Part shown: positions 45,478-57,750 of the stretch, in pieces
How the letters are laid out: every line of letters begins with the position of its first letter
Numbering within the stretch: the first letter of the stretch is position 1
Assembly: GCA_031472005.1 (NCBI GenBank)
Contig: PZJY01000005.1
Coordinates: 1,054,001-1,118,000 of the forward strand
Direction: 5' to 3'
DNA length: 64,000 nucleotides
From: Tetracladium setigerum
Taxonomy: Eukaryota; Ascomycota; Leotiomycetes; Helotiales
The notes under the pieces: generated by a model
Databases searched by the model: none
The model's input: only the letters and a program-made list of their open reading frames with translations
Told to the model about the DNA's origin: nothing
Program-made: the position numbers and the translations under genes

Positions 45478-47118
45478 ATGTCAACCACGGCTCCACCGCC
45501 GCCCATCCCTCCCAAAAGTCCCTCCCGGCCCCAACCATCCCAAATCCTCACAACCACCACAACCACTCCAACCATTCCCAAAAACCCAAACCCCACCCAC
45601 CAGCCCAAGTTAACCAACCACAGCGACAACCGCAACCGCAACAGCTCCCCTCCCCCGCTCCGCCCCCGTCCTATCTCTCCCATTCGTAATCATTCCTCAT
45701 CGCCCATACATAAACCAGGACGTTTACGAGATCATTTGCAAAAACCGAGTCTGGCACGTAAGAAATCCAGGGGCGTGTTGAGACATGCGTTTGGGAGTTT
45801 GAGGTTTGGTGGGAAGGGGAAGGGGAAGGGGAAGGGGAAGGAAAAGGATAGTGTAACGAGCCTGAAGAGAGTGGGCTCGGGGGAGGAGGGGATTGGTGTT
45901 GATGTTGATGTTGATAATGAGGGACTTGGATCGCTTGGTGGTGTTGTGCAGAAGGTCAATGGTGATGATTTGGGAAGTGGTGGGAGAGTGGGAAATGATT
46001 GCGGTAGAGATAATGGTGAAGGATCATACAGAAATATGCCAGATCATCATCCACAACATGTTAAAAGTCCCTATGCTACTACTCAAACATCGCAACACCA
46101 GCATACAGATAACGCCCACGCTATTCGTTTATTATCACAACATCTCAAACCAGCACAAAATAGCTTCAAGGACTTCTTGAGACCTTCGGGGGCAAGTGGT
46201 GTTAATGCCGAGAATTTGAAGAATACACACCATGTTACTTCTTCCGCTCCAAAAGTCGACGAGTTCGTAGTCCTTGTTCACTTCACGCCCAAAATCCCTT
46301 CTCGTCCAGCATCTTCAACTTCAGCAATCAGCAACTATGACAGGGTATCCACACCCAACAACTCACCACCACCCACATCCCCAACTCGCCTCCTCGCACC
46401 AATGGATGCACTAATCCTCGTCACAGCCCACACGACCTTCGGTGAGCTAATCGAGAAAATCCACGAGGTATACAGTGATAATCTGTTTGGCTTTGATATC
46501 GAAGCAGCGAGTGGGCTGAATTTGAATATGCTGGGGATTGAGGAGATCAGATGTTGGTTTAGTCTTGTTGTCGGTGGTGGGCGTCAGTCAAAGATGAATT
46601 TGAAAGTTTGTGGGGAGAATGAGATGAAGAGAGTCTGGAGGTTTATGGAGATGGGTGAGTGGTGGAGAGGGGATTGGATTGAGGTTGTTTTGGTGGAGAT
46701 GGGGGTTGAGGGGGAGGTGAAGGAGTCTAAGAAGAAGGAGAAGGGGAAGGAACGAGAGAGGACGAACGAGCAGAGATTTCGGGATTGGCTGATGGAACAA
46801 CACATGAAGGAACGAGTGAAAGCAGACGAGGAGCTGTTTCGAGATTGGGTGGCGGAACAAGAGTTACATAATGCGAAAGATTCGACATTTATTGATAGTT
46901 TTCTGAAAGCGCAAGAGGAAAAAGATAAGACGAGAAAAGAGAAGAAGGAACGAGAGAAGAGGAACGGCGAGTTGGGGGATTGGCAGATGGAACCAGAGCC
47001 GGAGAGTTCAAGCTTCGATCGTCTTGTGAAAGGGGAGGAGAAAGTGGTAGAGACGTTTCAGGGATTGGATTGGCTTGTTGAAGAGGAAGAAAAGGACAAA
47101 AGGAATTCAAGGGAATGA
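45478..47118 (+). CDS. Pro-rich / Lys-Glu-rich protein, function unknown
   Basis: Intronless, 546 residues; start at the first ATG after a CT-rich leader. I do not recognise the family. In order: a Pro/Thr/Ser/Asn-rich N-terminus, a KGKGKGKGKEK basic run, a Gly/Asp stretch, then a more ordered middle (about 260-430) with EFVVLVHFTPKIP, MDALILVTAHTTFGELIEKI and IRCWFSLVVGGG, that could be a PB1- or ubiquitin-like fold. The C-terminus is charged and probably helical, with a loose repeat in which Asp-Trp recurs (RFRDWLMEQ, LFRDWVAEQ, LGDWQMEP, LDWLVEEE). No signal peptide or membrane segment. Codon use looks coding, but an undetected frame error upstream or downstream cannot be excluded. Confidence 0.65.
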   Translation: MSTTAPPPPIPPKSPSRPQPSQILTTTTTTPTIPKNPNPTHQPKLTNHSDNRNRNSSPPPLRPRPISPIRNHSSSPIHKPGRLRDHLQKPSLARKKSRGVLRHAFGSLRFGGKGKGKGKGKEKDSVTSLKRVGSGEEGIGVDVDVDNEGLGSLGGVVQKVNGDDLGSGGRVGNDCGRDNGEGSYRNMPDHHPQHVKSPYATTQTSQHQHTDNAHAIRLLSQHLKPAQNSFKDFLRPSGASGVNAENLKNTHHVTSSAPKVDEFVVLVHFTPKIPSRPASSTSAISNYDRVSTPNNSPPPTSPTRLLAPMDALILVTAHTTFGELIEKIHEVYSDNLFGFDIEAASGLNLNMLGIEEIRCWFSLVVGGGRQSKMNLKVCGENEMKRVWRFMEMGEWWRGDWIEVVLVEMGVEGEVKESKKKEKGKERERTNEQRFRDWLMEQHMKERVKADEELFRDWVAEQELHNAKDSTFIDSFLKAQEEKDKTRKEKKEREKRNGELGDWQMEPEPESSSFDRLVKGEEKVVETFQGLDWLVEEEEKDKRNSRE

Positions 47119-47374
47119 AAAGGCATGATAAGGAGAGTGTTCGAAGTATGTATGTATGGATGAGAGAAGAAATCGGGTTGGGAATTGCAACGAACAGCGA
47201 AAAAGGGACAAAAAAAAAGAAGCGAAACATACCCGAGCATTGAACATGATACTAGTTAGATTGAGATTGGATAGACACAGCTCTCCTTGGTTTATGTAAT
47301 TTGAATTTTCATCATCGCATATAAAAATATTGATTCCATCGCGTGTCAACCATATCCTTCATCCCGCCCTGTGT

Positions 47375-50300
47375 CTAAACCAGTGCACCTCGTCCGCCAA
47401 CTCTCAACAAAGCAGCCTTTTGCTCCTCTCCAATGCTAGATTCAGGGATTGTCTTGACTCCCTTTCCGCTTGGAAGTTGAAGAAAGCCAATACCAGCCAA
47501 GTATGAAAGATATTTGCCCATAATTTCCTCATCCACAAACCCACCTGCTGACCGATCCTCGGCAGTGAATTGGATATCAGATTTCAATGCCGTGGTGGCG
47601 TTGATGTCTGACATTTCGGGAGCAATTGTGTCTCCTGGTAGATCAGTCGTTGCAAAATGGTAGAGAGGCATACTGTGAAATAGACATTAGTTCTCTTCAA
47701 TTAAAGGATGAATTAATCCACTTACAGAGCGTGTTGCTCCTTGCCCTCCGTAGCAGCATATTCTTCCAACTTCTTACTCCAGACTGAGTACTCTACCTCT
47801 GGTACATCGTAACCATAGGCCTGAAGTGTGGCAAGATATTGGCTGTTTGTCAATCTGGGGTGACTTGTAACTTGAGCAACCGAGAGCGGTGATTTAGGCG
47901 GGCTGAGCGCAGTGGCGACGACAACTCGGGCAACGTGGTCAACTGGAACCATATTGACAGTGTTTTCAATTTTTGGTCGGCAGCCCAGTTGAATACATCC
48001 CTTTGCGAGACGGATCAAGAAGTCGTCAGTGTTAGTGACACCAGTGGTCTTGTCACCAGTGACATAACCAGGTCGCACAATTGTTCCTCTTAGACCCCGA
48101 GCACCAGCAGCGCGCACTAGATACTCAGAAACCCATTTGGATTGTCCATAACCTGTTCCAAGTCCAGTTGCACTTCCGGAAAGGTCATCGTCTTCCGAAA
48201 CACCACTTCCACCTTGGGCTACAGAATCTTTGGAGAGCTTAACGTAGTGAGATGAATCGAGAACCGATGTCGACGATACAAATGACAGCTTCTTTGCTTT
48301 TCCTGTAGCGCAGAGTGCAAGAATATCAATTGTACCTTGGACATTTGCTGGTCTGAGATTCGAGTATGGATAGACCCAGTGGACCAAGGCACCGTTGTGG
48401 ATGACTACATCGACTTCTTGACAAAGAGTGTTCCATGTTTCTTCTGTAAGGCCCAGTTTGGGGTCACCCAAATTACCTGTAACGCACGCAATTCGACTCT
48501 CCCAAGAGGGATCCCAAACACCATATGCTTGGCATGTTTGTTTGACTCGGCTAAGTGCCAAGGTGGTATCTAATGCTCGGACGTGAGCAACGACGTTGAT
48601 AGGTGGTGAGGTTCGTGTCAAAAGATCGCGAAGGAGATAGGCTCCTAGGAAACCAGTTGCCCCTGTAAGGAAAACTTTCACAGGAGTTGTCGTGTTAATA
48701 GGTGTGTCGGCCGAGGGGAAAGTTGCAGGAAGAGAGCTGAGCAGTGCTTTGGCATCTCCAGCATAATCTTCCACGGGTTCCTCCTGGACTTGGACTTCGC
48801 CACTTCCCGAGCCGGATGTCCTTCGCTCGATCTGTGCCGCGAATGCTTTCAAGGTTGGACTTTGAAAGACGACACTCATGTTGACGTTAATTCCCGTCCA
48901 CTTGCGATTGACCTTGAAAAGCATCTGTTGGGCGAGAATACTATGCCCCCCATATCAAAGAACGAGTCATCGGGACTGATTGTCCTTTCATCGACAGTGG
49001 CAATCAATGATCCCCAGATACTGGCGACCTCTTTCTCGGTTGCGGACAAATCCACGAGACTACCCGTTGGCCTCGCTGCAGCATATTGAGCTGCGTCTGG
49101 GAAAGGAAGAGCCGGCTTGTCTTTCTTGCCATTTGGGTTCAACGGAAACTTTTCCAGCGGAATGATGACTTCTGGAATAGCGTAAACAGGAAGCTTGGTC
49201 TTCAGGTACTGTTTGATGTTGTCTCCCAATCGCCAAAATCTTCGCAGCCTACCCTGAATACCCTCACCAGGTCCTTCATCCTCCAAACCATTGACTTCCA
49301 ACCACTTTGGCCACTTTTGCATATCTGGGACGATGTAGCTGACCAAAGTCTGTTCTTCGTCCTTGTTTCTTCGCACCAGAGTGACATTGTCAAGAACCAT
49401 GTCGTGGTCTGAAAGATACTTGTCAATCTCGCCAAGTTCGATTCTGAAGCCACGGATTTTAACTTGATCATCCGCCCGACCGACGCACTCGACGTCTCCA
49501 GTTGGCATATATCGTCCTAGATCACCCGAGCGATACATACGATCTCTGGGACCCTTGTAAAACTCTCTCCAAGGTTCCTCAGCCATTGATTTAGCTTGCT
49601 TGTTGTCCTCTTCTACCCACTTGGCGTTGTCCACAAACCAGCTGTCAACAAATTTGGTCTTTGTGAGCTCATCACTTCCGAGATAACCTTCAGCCAATCC
49701 AGCAGCTCGGACGTAGATTTCTCCAATCTCTCCAACATCGCAAATGCGATCTCGATTCTCGCGGTCCACAATCAGCAGTTGAACATCTTTCATACCCTTT
49801 CCAGCTGGGATGATATTCCCCATGTTGTCCAAATACTCTGGATCTGAGGATTTGCTTGGAATCTCGAAATAACTGACTGCTCTTTGCGTCTCGGTTGTGC
49901 CGTACATGTTTACAATGAAGACGTTTGGAGCAAGCTTTTGGAGAGCTCGGCAATCCCTCTTGATCAAGATATCGCCAACGAAGAAGGAATGGTGCAGAGC
50001 TGGGAATTCAGCACTTGCTCCACCAACCAGAATTTGACCCATAGCAGGTGTCAGATGGGTGACTGTAGCCCCGTGTTCCCGCATCCACTCCGCCAGTCTT
50101 TCGTGCTGAATGTCGTCTTTGGAAGGTACCAGAAGTTGTGCACCCAAAAACAGAGGGGTGAAAATGTCCCGCTGAATTGGATCGTGAGCAATTCCACTCA
50201 ACATTGTAAATTTGTCATCCTTGGTAAGTTTGAAGTTTTCAGCCATCCAATCAAAGTAGTAGGCAAGAGAATAGTGTCGACCACGAACTCCTTTGGGTCT

Positions 50301-50936
50301 ACCTTCGGACCCAGAGGTGAAGGACAAGGTTGGAGTGGAATCTGGTCCAACAACAACTCCGGGACTCTTGGCTTTCAATGGTTGCTGTACAGCAAGGACA
50401 TCTTTGCCGTCGATAAGACCGCCGACGAGAGTTCCATCATCTCTGAGCTCTAGACCAGGGACTTCTGTTCGCAATTGCAAATTCTCCTTGATGAAGCTTC
50501 TGACCTTCTCAGTCAACTCTCCAGCCTCCTTCGTTGCTTTGTCGATAACAACCAAAGCTCTCGGCCTTGCAACATCCAGGTAGATATTCTGGCGATCCGG
50601 TGGATAGGAAGGGTCAATGACAGAAAATGTTGCTCCAGCCTTCAAGATACCCATTACTGTTACGACCAGATCCACGCCTCGGTGACTATAGGACATGACC
50701 ACTTCTCCGCGTTGAATGCCCGATTGAACCAAATGATGAGCCAGAACATTGGAGGCCTCATTGATCTGTCGGTAGGTAAACTCTCGACGAGGGGAAGATC
50801 CATATGCGGTTTCGACAACGCATAATCTATCGGGGTGCGCTTCTGCGTTTGCGGTGAAAATATCTTGAATTGCTCCACGGAAAGCAGACCAATGAAGGTC
50901 TGCTGTGGGATCTGGAAGGTCGAAAGTAGGAGCCAT
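47375..50936 (-). CDS. lys2: L-2-aminoadipate reductase Lys2, 1-base gap
   Basis: Two exons, 50936-47726 and 47672-47375. The enzyme activates alpha-aminoadipate with ATP, loads it on a carrier domain and reduces it to the semialdehyde, an essential step of fungal lysine synthesis. The adenylation domain shows LSFTSGSEGRPKG and MYGTTETQRAVSYF; the carrier serine lies in DMGGHS (about residue 663); the NADPH-binding reductase begins VFLTGATGFLGAYLL. The frame breaks exactly at the carrier motif, in a C run at 48946-48951. Adding one base gives 1169 codons plus stop, the usual Lys2 length. Because the pathway is essential without external lysine, an error in the sequence is far more likely than a real loss. 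A TGAGTCC element near 51027 resembles, imperfectly, a Cpc1/Gcn4 site. Confidence 0.9.
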
Positions 50937-51765
50937 AGTGAAGAGAGATCGAAAATGGTTCAGAAAGGGAGGAAAGACTCTCAATTGGTAATGGTTTGGT
51001 TTGACCGAAGAGGAAGAAGCGGAGGAGGACTCACTCCACTTGTGGAGGTTGATGACTTCTTGAGACTATTCACAAATGTAAGTTGAGATTGCTTTTTTTT
51101 GTGTTATCAGAGATGAAAAAAATAATCCCTGAGAGAAGTTTGATCAATTCAATGTTAAGTAGGTACTTTTCAGAAATATGGGCAAGAAAGTTTAGTAATT
51201 GGCATTCACCTTGGAGTCATCGCTTCTGTGATTTTTCCCGTAGCGAAATTTTGGATTGGCAGCAGCCGATGACGGATAGAGAAGCTTGGCGATGTCAGGT
51301 GAGATCTTCCTCCAGCCACAGGTAGAATTTCTCTTGGCCATTTATCGTGGCTGTGGCTGATCTGGATATCGGGATCTGGATCTGGCCAGATGGGAGTGAA
51401 AGTGAAGTGAGTGGACGGACGTGCGGGATGGACGCGACGACCTCAAAAGTCCAAGCATTTACTTGGTGCACAACATTTGGTTGAAGTGAAGTCGTGTTAC
51501 TCCTTCAATTTGCCCATCTTTTTGTTGTCCTCTGCCTTCTTTCTCTTCGTTTGTTCTTGTTTCATTTGTTTTGACTGCATCACCTATTTTTTTATTTATA
51601 TTAAAACCTCCCTGTCTTCCTACGGCAGGACTGACGAAGAGCTGAACAATCGCAAACCACTTCACGTATTCAAACAGCCCCCCTGAAGCTGTCCAGCCTT
51701 TCAGCATACAGTTGCAGACCACCTTCTTCTACTTATGTCCTCTTAATCATACATTATCGCCCACA
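50937..51765. other. Divergent promoter, Lys2 / membrane protein
   Basis: Lys2 reads leftward and the next gene rightward. Both leaders are pyrimidine-rich in their own sense. No third gene seen. Confidence 0.5.
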
Positions 51766-53567
51766 ATGCCAGTCCAACGCCGCCTTTTCGGACGCAATGT
51801 CCCAGCAATCGGCCCTCGCAAGATGGCAGCCCTGCTGGGTTCCATTGCCATGTTTGCCGTATTCACACTCGTTTTCACCCTACCAAATTCGATACCCTCT
51901 GGACCGTCCCTTAGCAAGTTTGCAGACCACAAAATATCGATGCCGAAGCTTCCAAAGGTCCCGTCACCGAGCATCCTCAACCCCTTCGGCCCCTCATCCC
52001 ACGCTCCGCCCGTACAAGAGAATAGCACAAGCGGGGAGTCGTCGTGGTATAGCAATTGGAATTGGATGAGTCCATTCTCGTCTTCGATCACTCTAGACGA
52101 GAACCGGTCTCTTTTACCTCCGCTTGCCGAACGAGCTCCAATTTACACATACTACGATCATACGCTGAAAAGGGATAAGGAATTGAAGGCTGCGGAAAGC
52201 GAGCTGCTGGTGACCTGGAGGAAAGCATGGTGGGCACAGGGCTTCAGACCGGTTATCTTGGGGCCTGGGGAAGCTGTCAGCAATCCGCTCTACAAAGAGT
52301 TTCAAATGTTGCAGCTGGAACCAGAGTTGAAGTTGGACTTTCAAAGGTGGTTAGCATGGGAGAGAATGGGGACCGGAATGTTGTGTCAATACACACTCCT
52401 CCCAATGGCTGCTCATGAAGATCCATTGTTGGCATACCTACGTCGTGGGGATATCCCCAGTTGACTAGATTTGACAAACTTGGGTCTGGATTATTCGTTG
52501 GTCCAAAGTCCAGCATTACTGCTGTAGTAAAGCAGGCCTTGAGGAATAAGGATCTGAAGGATGCAAAGGATATGATCGACGCAGTCAAGCAGGAATCTTT
52601 CCAGATCGATCTCAAGCATGCGTCCTTGGCCTACTACGACCCAGTCACGGTCAAGTCGAAATACTCCAAAATTGCAAGTAGAGTTGTAGACAAAGATTTG
52701 AAGTTCACCGGAGCAGTGGGCTTACAAATTCTCAACCAGCTCATGGTAGCCCATCTGCACGTTACATGGCAAAATATCTTCGCGAAAGGAATCTCCGTCA
52801 TCAAACCAGCAACGGAACACATGACCACCATCGTGGAATCCGCAACCTACCTATCCAAACTCCTCGCTCAGTGCCCGGAATCACCTCTCCCAGACTCCTG
52901 TCCACCCAACCGGCCCCTGTGCAGAACCTGCGTCAAATCTAGCAACGTTAAAATCACCACCACCGACGCGTATCGCAATACCTCTACACTCTACACCATC
53001 GGCACAGTCGCCCACCCTTACACCCTCGCAGTCCTCTCCTCCTTCAAAGACGACATCGACGTCCGCTGGATCCGCCGCGAATCCAAGCGCGACGAATGGG
53101 TGTATAAACTCACCGAAGAAATCCTCGGCACAGCGGTCTCTGAAATCCCCCGCGTCGTAAAATTCAAGGACGCCGTAGCCAGCGCGCATGGGACGGCTCA
53201 CTCCGTCTGGCTCACAGCCGAGGAAGAGATCCCAGCAGACATAGATTGGTACTTTGGGTTCAACCTTCCGCAAAACATCACTACTAAGTACCCAAAAGAA
53301 GAGGGCGAAGATGAGTTGGAATTCGAGAAGGAACTACTTGAGAAAGCAAAGGTGGTTGCAGCTTCGAAAAAGGGACCGCAGCATCGATTGCTACATTCTT
53401 TAGAGGCGTGGAACCTCGCGGATACAGAGGCGTGGAGGTTCGCGAGGGCGTATATGGCGAGGAGGACGATGGAGAGGTTAAGGTGGGAGGAGGAGGAGCA
53501 GAAGTTCACTGGAGGAGCGGGGGCGGAAAGGAAGAAGAAGAGTTCGGGAAGGTGGTTTGATGATTGA
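51766..53567 (+). CDS. Type II membrane protein, fungal family, 1-base gap
   Basis: Read from the ATG at 51766, the first 229 codons give a short basic N-terminus, one membrane segment (MAALLGSIAMFAVFTLVFTL), a Ser/Pro stem and then a globular domain starting PIYTYYDHTLKRDKELK, with TWRKAWWAQGFRPVIL and WERMGTGMLCQYTLLP. At a CCCC run (52455-52458) the frame is lost; with one C added the same domain continues as LTRFDKLGSGLFVG to the end, 600 codons plus stop and a basic tail. The layout is that of a Golgi or ER type II membrane protein, such as a glycosyltransferase, but I see no certain DxD catalytic motif and do not assign a reaction. No introns. Confidence 0.75.
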
Positions 53568-54376
53568 GTTTGTTCGTATCTTGCCATTTGGGATCTGTGT
53601 ACGATTTGACTTTGGTTTGGTCTGCTTTGGCATACGGATGTGTATTTAAAAATAGCCTAGAAGAGGGACTGGGGGCGTTTGGGGCATGCATTTTCTTGGG
53701 TGGGAGGATGTAAAATTACCTATGTAAATGTACGAAGCAAGATACTTTTTTTCTTCTTTAGCTTGGGTACAATACAGTACCCTTGATGTAGATAATTTAT
53801 AGCCTTTTCTAAAACTTATAATATCAGATGGCAAGTGTCTCAAAATCTGGTCTACATTAAGTCTTCGCATAGAAAGGAGTTACGAGAACTCTGCGTAGCT
53901 AAATCACTAACTCACTTTCCGAATTATTCCGTTTTACGTGAGCGTTTAATGGACATGACCTATCTTTCCTTTTTGAACTTCAAAATGAGGATGATTATGT
54001 TCATCCATTTGTGCGGTTCCTCTCCTCATCTTTTCTTTCCTGTTTGTTCGTCACGCCGAGAGTTAAACCGAATATGCCCAAGAGAAAGCATCAACGAAGC
54101 AAAAAGCAAATTCAATTCAATCTTAAATTCAGTTACTACTTCCTCCCTCACGTCCTTGCTTCCTTGCTTCCTTCTTATCCTATTCAAACTAGTCAATCCA
54201 TCCTCCATCCAACCAAAACGAGTTCCGAGATTTTTCTTTTTCCTTTCAAATTATTACGAAGCGCTTGCATCCAACGCTGTTGCCGCAACGCAACTAGCTA
54301 CTTGGAATATATAAGGTATGTCTTCCATAATAATTTTCCAAAAAACAAAAAAAATCTCAAAAAGAACTCGAATTGG
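53568..54376. other. Convergent 3' intergenic region
   Basis: The membrane protein gene and the SET gene converge here. AT- and CT-rich, with no supported coding frame. Confidence 0.5.
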
Positions 54377-55519
54377 CTAAGCGGAGACTTGAGTGGTATC
54401 GCCACCCATCTCACCACTCAACTCCCTGGAAGAAACGCCATTGGAGCTCTTCTTGCTCTTGAAGCCGTTGATATCGATGGTGGTGGGATTTTCACCATTT
54501 TTGGTGGTGTCGTTGCCGTTACCGTTGATTTTGTGGCCGTTGGGGTTGCCATTGCTGATGCCGTTGCCGTTGCCGTTGATACGGATATTGCCAGTTTTGT
54601 TTTGTTTGGCGTCACGCTCGTTGAGCATTTCTTTGATGTGGGAGCTGAGCCACATTCCATCTCTTTCCACTAAATTCATGAAATAACATGAGGAATGATC
54701 AGTCAAAGCCCTACGGATATGAGAGGAGAAGTCGATGAAAATAGTAAAGTAGGAAAGGGAAATGGTAAGGAAAATAAAATTAAAGAAAAGGAAAGGAAAT
54801 AAAACGAGAAAGACGTACACTCCTCCCTCCCCATCTTCCCTGCGCCCTCAATACGTCCCCGACAAGCAGCCTTGCCACATCGACAGTCAAATCCTTGCGC
54901 CATGTCCCATTCGGTGGATGGGTAGAAGAAGGTGATATCTTCACCTTTCTTGAGACCGTTTGGTCCGGCGGTGATTTGCATGATGTCTGTGTTAAAGATC
55001 TGTGGGCGTTTCGTTAGTTTTTGCATTACATTATATTATGCTCTCGGAACCGCGGAATGGTTAGGTTGATTTTGGGTAAGGAAGGAGGCGAATAGAGGAA
55101 GTTCTCCCACAACTCGGAACTCCCAATCCTACCCATCCATTCCATCTATCAACCCTTTCCCTTTCCATTTCCACCCCCTCCACCCTCCCCGTCCCAAAAA
55201 ATAGGAAAAACAAGCACATATCCCTTACTCACAACAGAAGGTTCACAGCTATGCTCCACATAAACCAAATCACTATTCAACTCCACATGTTCATCCCTTC
55301 CAACCTGCACAGATGAATACGTAGCTTTCCCCCCTTCGCAACAGTGCAAGGTGGGAGAGTCAAGGCCGCGTAGAGCGCAAATGGCGCGAGAGTGACTGTA
55401 CTGATTGACTTCGTCGTGAATTCAGCGGAGGCAGTCGTGCCGTTTGAGCTGCTGTGGATTACTTTTTGCACCGTTGGGTGAGATGGTTGGGTCCAGAAGG
55501 GAATGAGTGGAGTTGACAT
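54377..55519 (-). CDS. SET domain protein with post-SET, 1-base gap
   Basis: Three exons, 55519-55233, 54999-54819 and 54669-54377. The SET fold is small: VELNSDLVYVEHSCEPS holds the catalytic NHSC-type motif (here EHSC), followed by the ITFFYPSTEW segment with its conserved tyrosine and a post-SET cysteine cluster DCRCGKAACRGRI. Many fungal proteins of this compact kind are lysine methyltransferases of unknown substrate. The C-terminus is an Asn-Gly-rich repeat of low complexity. The first exon loses frame in a CCCCCC run (55329-55334) between PPCTVAKGG and ATYSSVQVGRDEHVEL; one added base gives 253 codons plus stop. The Asn-to-Glu change in the NHSC motif could weaken activity or reflect subfamily variation. 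Confidence 0.78.
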
Positions 55520-56603
55520 GTTGTTTGGTTGGTAACGGTTGTTGAGGGGGTGGTTTTGGAGGTTTGGGGGTTTTGCTGGGGAGGGAGAGAGAATGGTTGG
55601 TAATTGATAAACTTTTGATCGATGAAAGTTGTTGAAGTGCAAGAAGATCAATGGAAGGAATGGTTATTCAGATGGTGATTAAGTATAAGAATGGACATAG
55701 TCACATGCTTGCTGAGAGATACTAACTAGGACCGGATCGATGGAACGGAAGACAATACTGTTCGTCGACTCGCGTCGAGAGAGTCATGGGGTCGATACCT
55801 TGATTGATGATGCAGGAACCCGCTTATTTTGTGGGGTGTTGTTTTGTCTACCTCGGCATTTCGCGACGAAATGGATGACTTCCTTTGAGGGCCGACAGAT
55901 AACAGTAGCGTGGCCACTTTGATGAGATTGTGTGTGCGGGGTGGTGGGTGGATGGTTTCGAGAGATTCTTGTCAGGCTTGTCAAGATTAGAAGTAGAGTA
56001 GAAGATTTGCATTGGACTGAAGTCGAATCCTCCCTCGTTGTGGAGCAGAGCAACTAACGTAATGGCGAACTACTGCCAAATTTTCGATGTAGCTACTAAC
56101 ATATCAATGTTGCTATCAGATAAAATCTGTATTCAAATAGACCGGCGGGATCTTCCCCATCATTCTTACCTGCCTTGAATAGGTTGTAGTGGAACGCTCG
56201 TCCACTAAACTGCTAGTCAAAAACAACTGTAACGAATAACTTCGCGTAATCGGCAGCGCAGATAGGCGATGTTACACAGGAATCCCCGGATCTGAAAGGC
56301 TTCAGCTACGAATACCTTTAATCACTTTCATCTGAGCAATAGGAAGAAGAGGAAAGAATGAAAAACAATGCCGTAGAGGAAAGAAGTTTCAAGGAAATTC
56401 ACAAACAAACCTTGGGTGAACTAGGTAACTTCAGGCACCTAAGCTCTATGCTCTCAATTATTTTAAGAATACAAAGAAACGCTGTTGCAATAAAACGCTA
56501 GACCAAGACTCCAATGCTATTGTACGGGTATTCTATGTTTGAACAACTCTTGAAAGTTTTCCTGCAACGAATCAAGTTAGTCCTGATGGACCTTAAGAAA
56601 TAT
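55520..56603. other. Intergenic: SET promoter, 2EXR copy 6 3' end
   Basis: No gene supported. A 60-odd codon frame occurs on each strand near 55730-55920, overlapping each other, neither with family features. Confidence 0.5.
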
Positions 56604-57750
56604 TCATACCTTACCATCACTATTAACGCCAAGGTAATCGCAAGGCTTACATCTAATAACTAGATGCAAATCTTGGTTGCCTAGCAAAAGGTTAGTAAGA
56701 GCTTGTTGATGGTGGCCTATCGATGTATAAACTCCAGGCCGAACTTGAAACGTACCATATATCTCCTCTTCCCTCTCCACAACTGTAACAACAGCTTTCT
56801 TTCTCAAAGGCATATATTCAGGTCCAAATTTCTCATAGTGATTCCTCATAATATCCACGTGTTTCTCAATATCCTCTGGTATGGTCCAATTGACCGGCTC
56901 TCCATTAATCATCGCAGTGTGGGCCACTGTTGACAATCCACGACCAGGGGTGCAAGCGAATTCCCTCTCTTTATTCTTGTCCAACACCACAACCAGCTCT
57001 TCCAAACTGAGGAAGTCAATCAATGGCCACACCACGTCAATATTTTTGTGTTGTCCTTCAGTCCACATTGTCGAAGGAACGACTAGGTTCTTAATTTCAA
57101 CAAGTTCGGCGGGGAATTGTTTCTCGAATATGGGTAGTGCTCTGACGAAAGGGACATGGTCATCAGTATGCGGCTTCGTTGTCGTCTGTTGTAAATCCAC
57201 GAGATCCAGACCCGGACACCACATGACATTTCTAAATTTCAGATCCTTATTGAACATCTTCCAAGGCCGGTATTTCGCGAGCGCTATCTGTCGGGATTCA
57301 TGATTGACACCTAGGGCAGGGGGGTGCGTATCTTCGGGCACTATAAAGTCAGAATTAGGAACAAAATGGTGAGTGCTCATAATGGAGGGTTCTTACAGTA
57401 AGGAAAGAGGTGTATTCGGGATGTGAACTCCCATAAGAGGAGTTATTTCCAGAGACGGTGATGCGCTTGAATGGAGGATTGAAAGTGTCGGACAACAGCA
57501 CCGTCTCGCAGACGAAGGGCAGTTGGCGCGAAACAAAGGTAGCCTCCCATATTAGAACGCGCAGATCGTAGGGCAGATTAGCGAATCCGGAGAGATCGAT
57601 GAAGGTCGAGTGGCCCTTTGTATCTTTTGCTTCTTGGTAGTAGATGGGAGTTGTTTCGCTTTCGGCTGGAGTTGGGCTTTGGTCGGGAGACGAGGCCGAG
57701 GCCGATGAGGGCACCGAGGTGGGAGGTTTGGATTCAACAGAGAATGCCAT
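56604..57750 (-). CDS. 2EXR domain protein (copy 6), possible 1-base gap
   Basis: Exons 57750-57397 and 57340-56604. A Ser/Pro/Thr-rich N-terminus leads to the core FIDLSGFANLPYDLRVLIWEA (positions 50-70, read in two overlapping parts); the second signature GVNHESRQIALAKY is in exon 2. The GTAAGA/TATAG intron (56 nt) does not join the frames as given; one added base, most simply in the CCC run at 57430-57432, fixes it and yields 363 codons plus stop, but another splice pattern is possible. The only minus-strand copy, 35 kb from the array. Confidence 0.75.

Noticed and set aside
47375..50936. NRPS-like secondary-metabolite enzyme
   Set aside because: Adenylation, carrier and reductase domains in one protein could suggest this, but the sequence and length are those of Lys2 of primary lysine synthesis.
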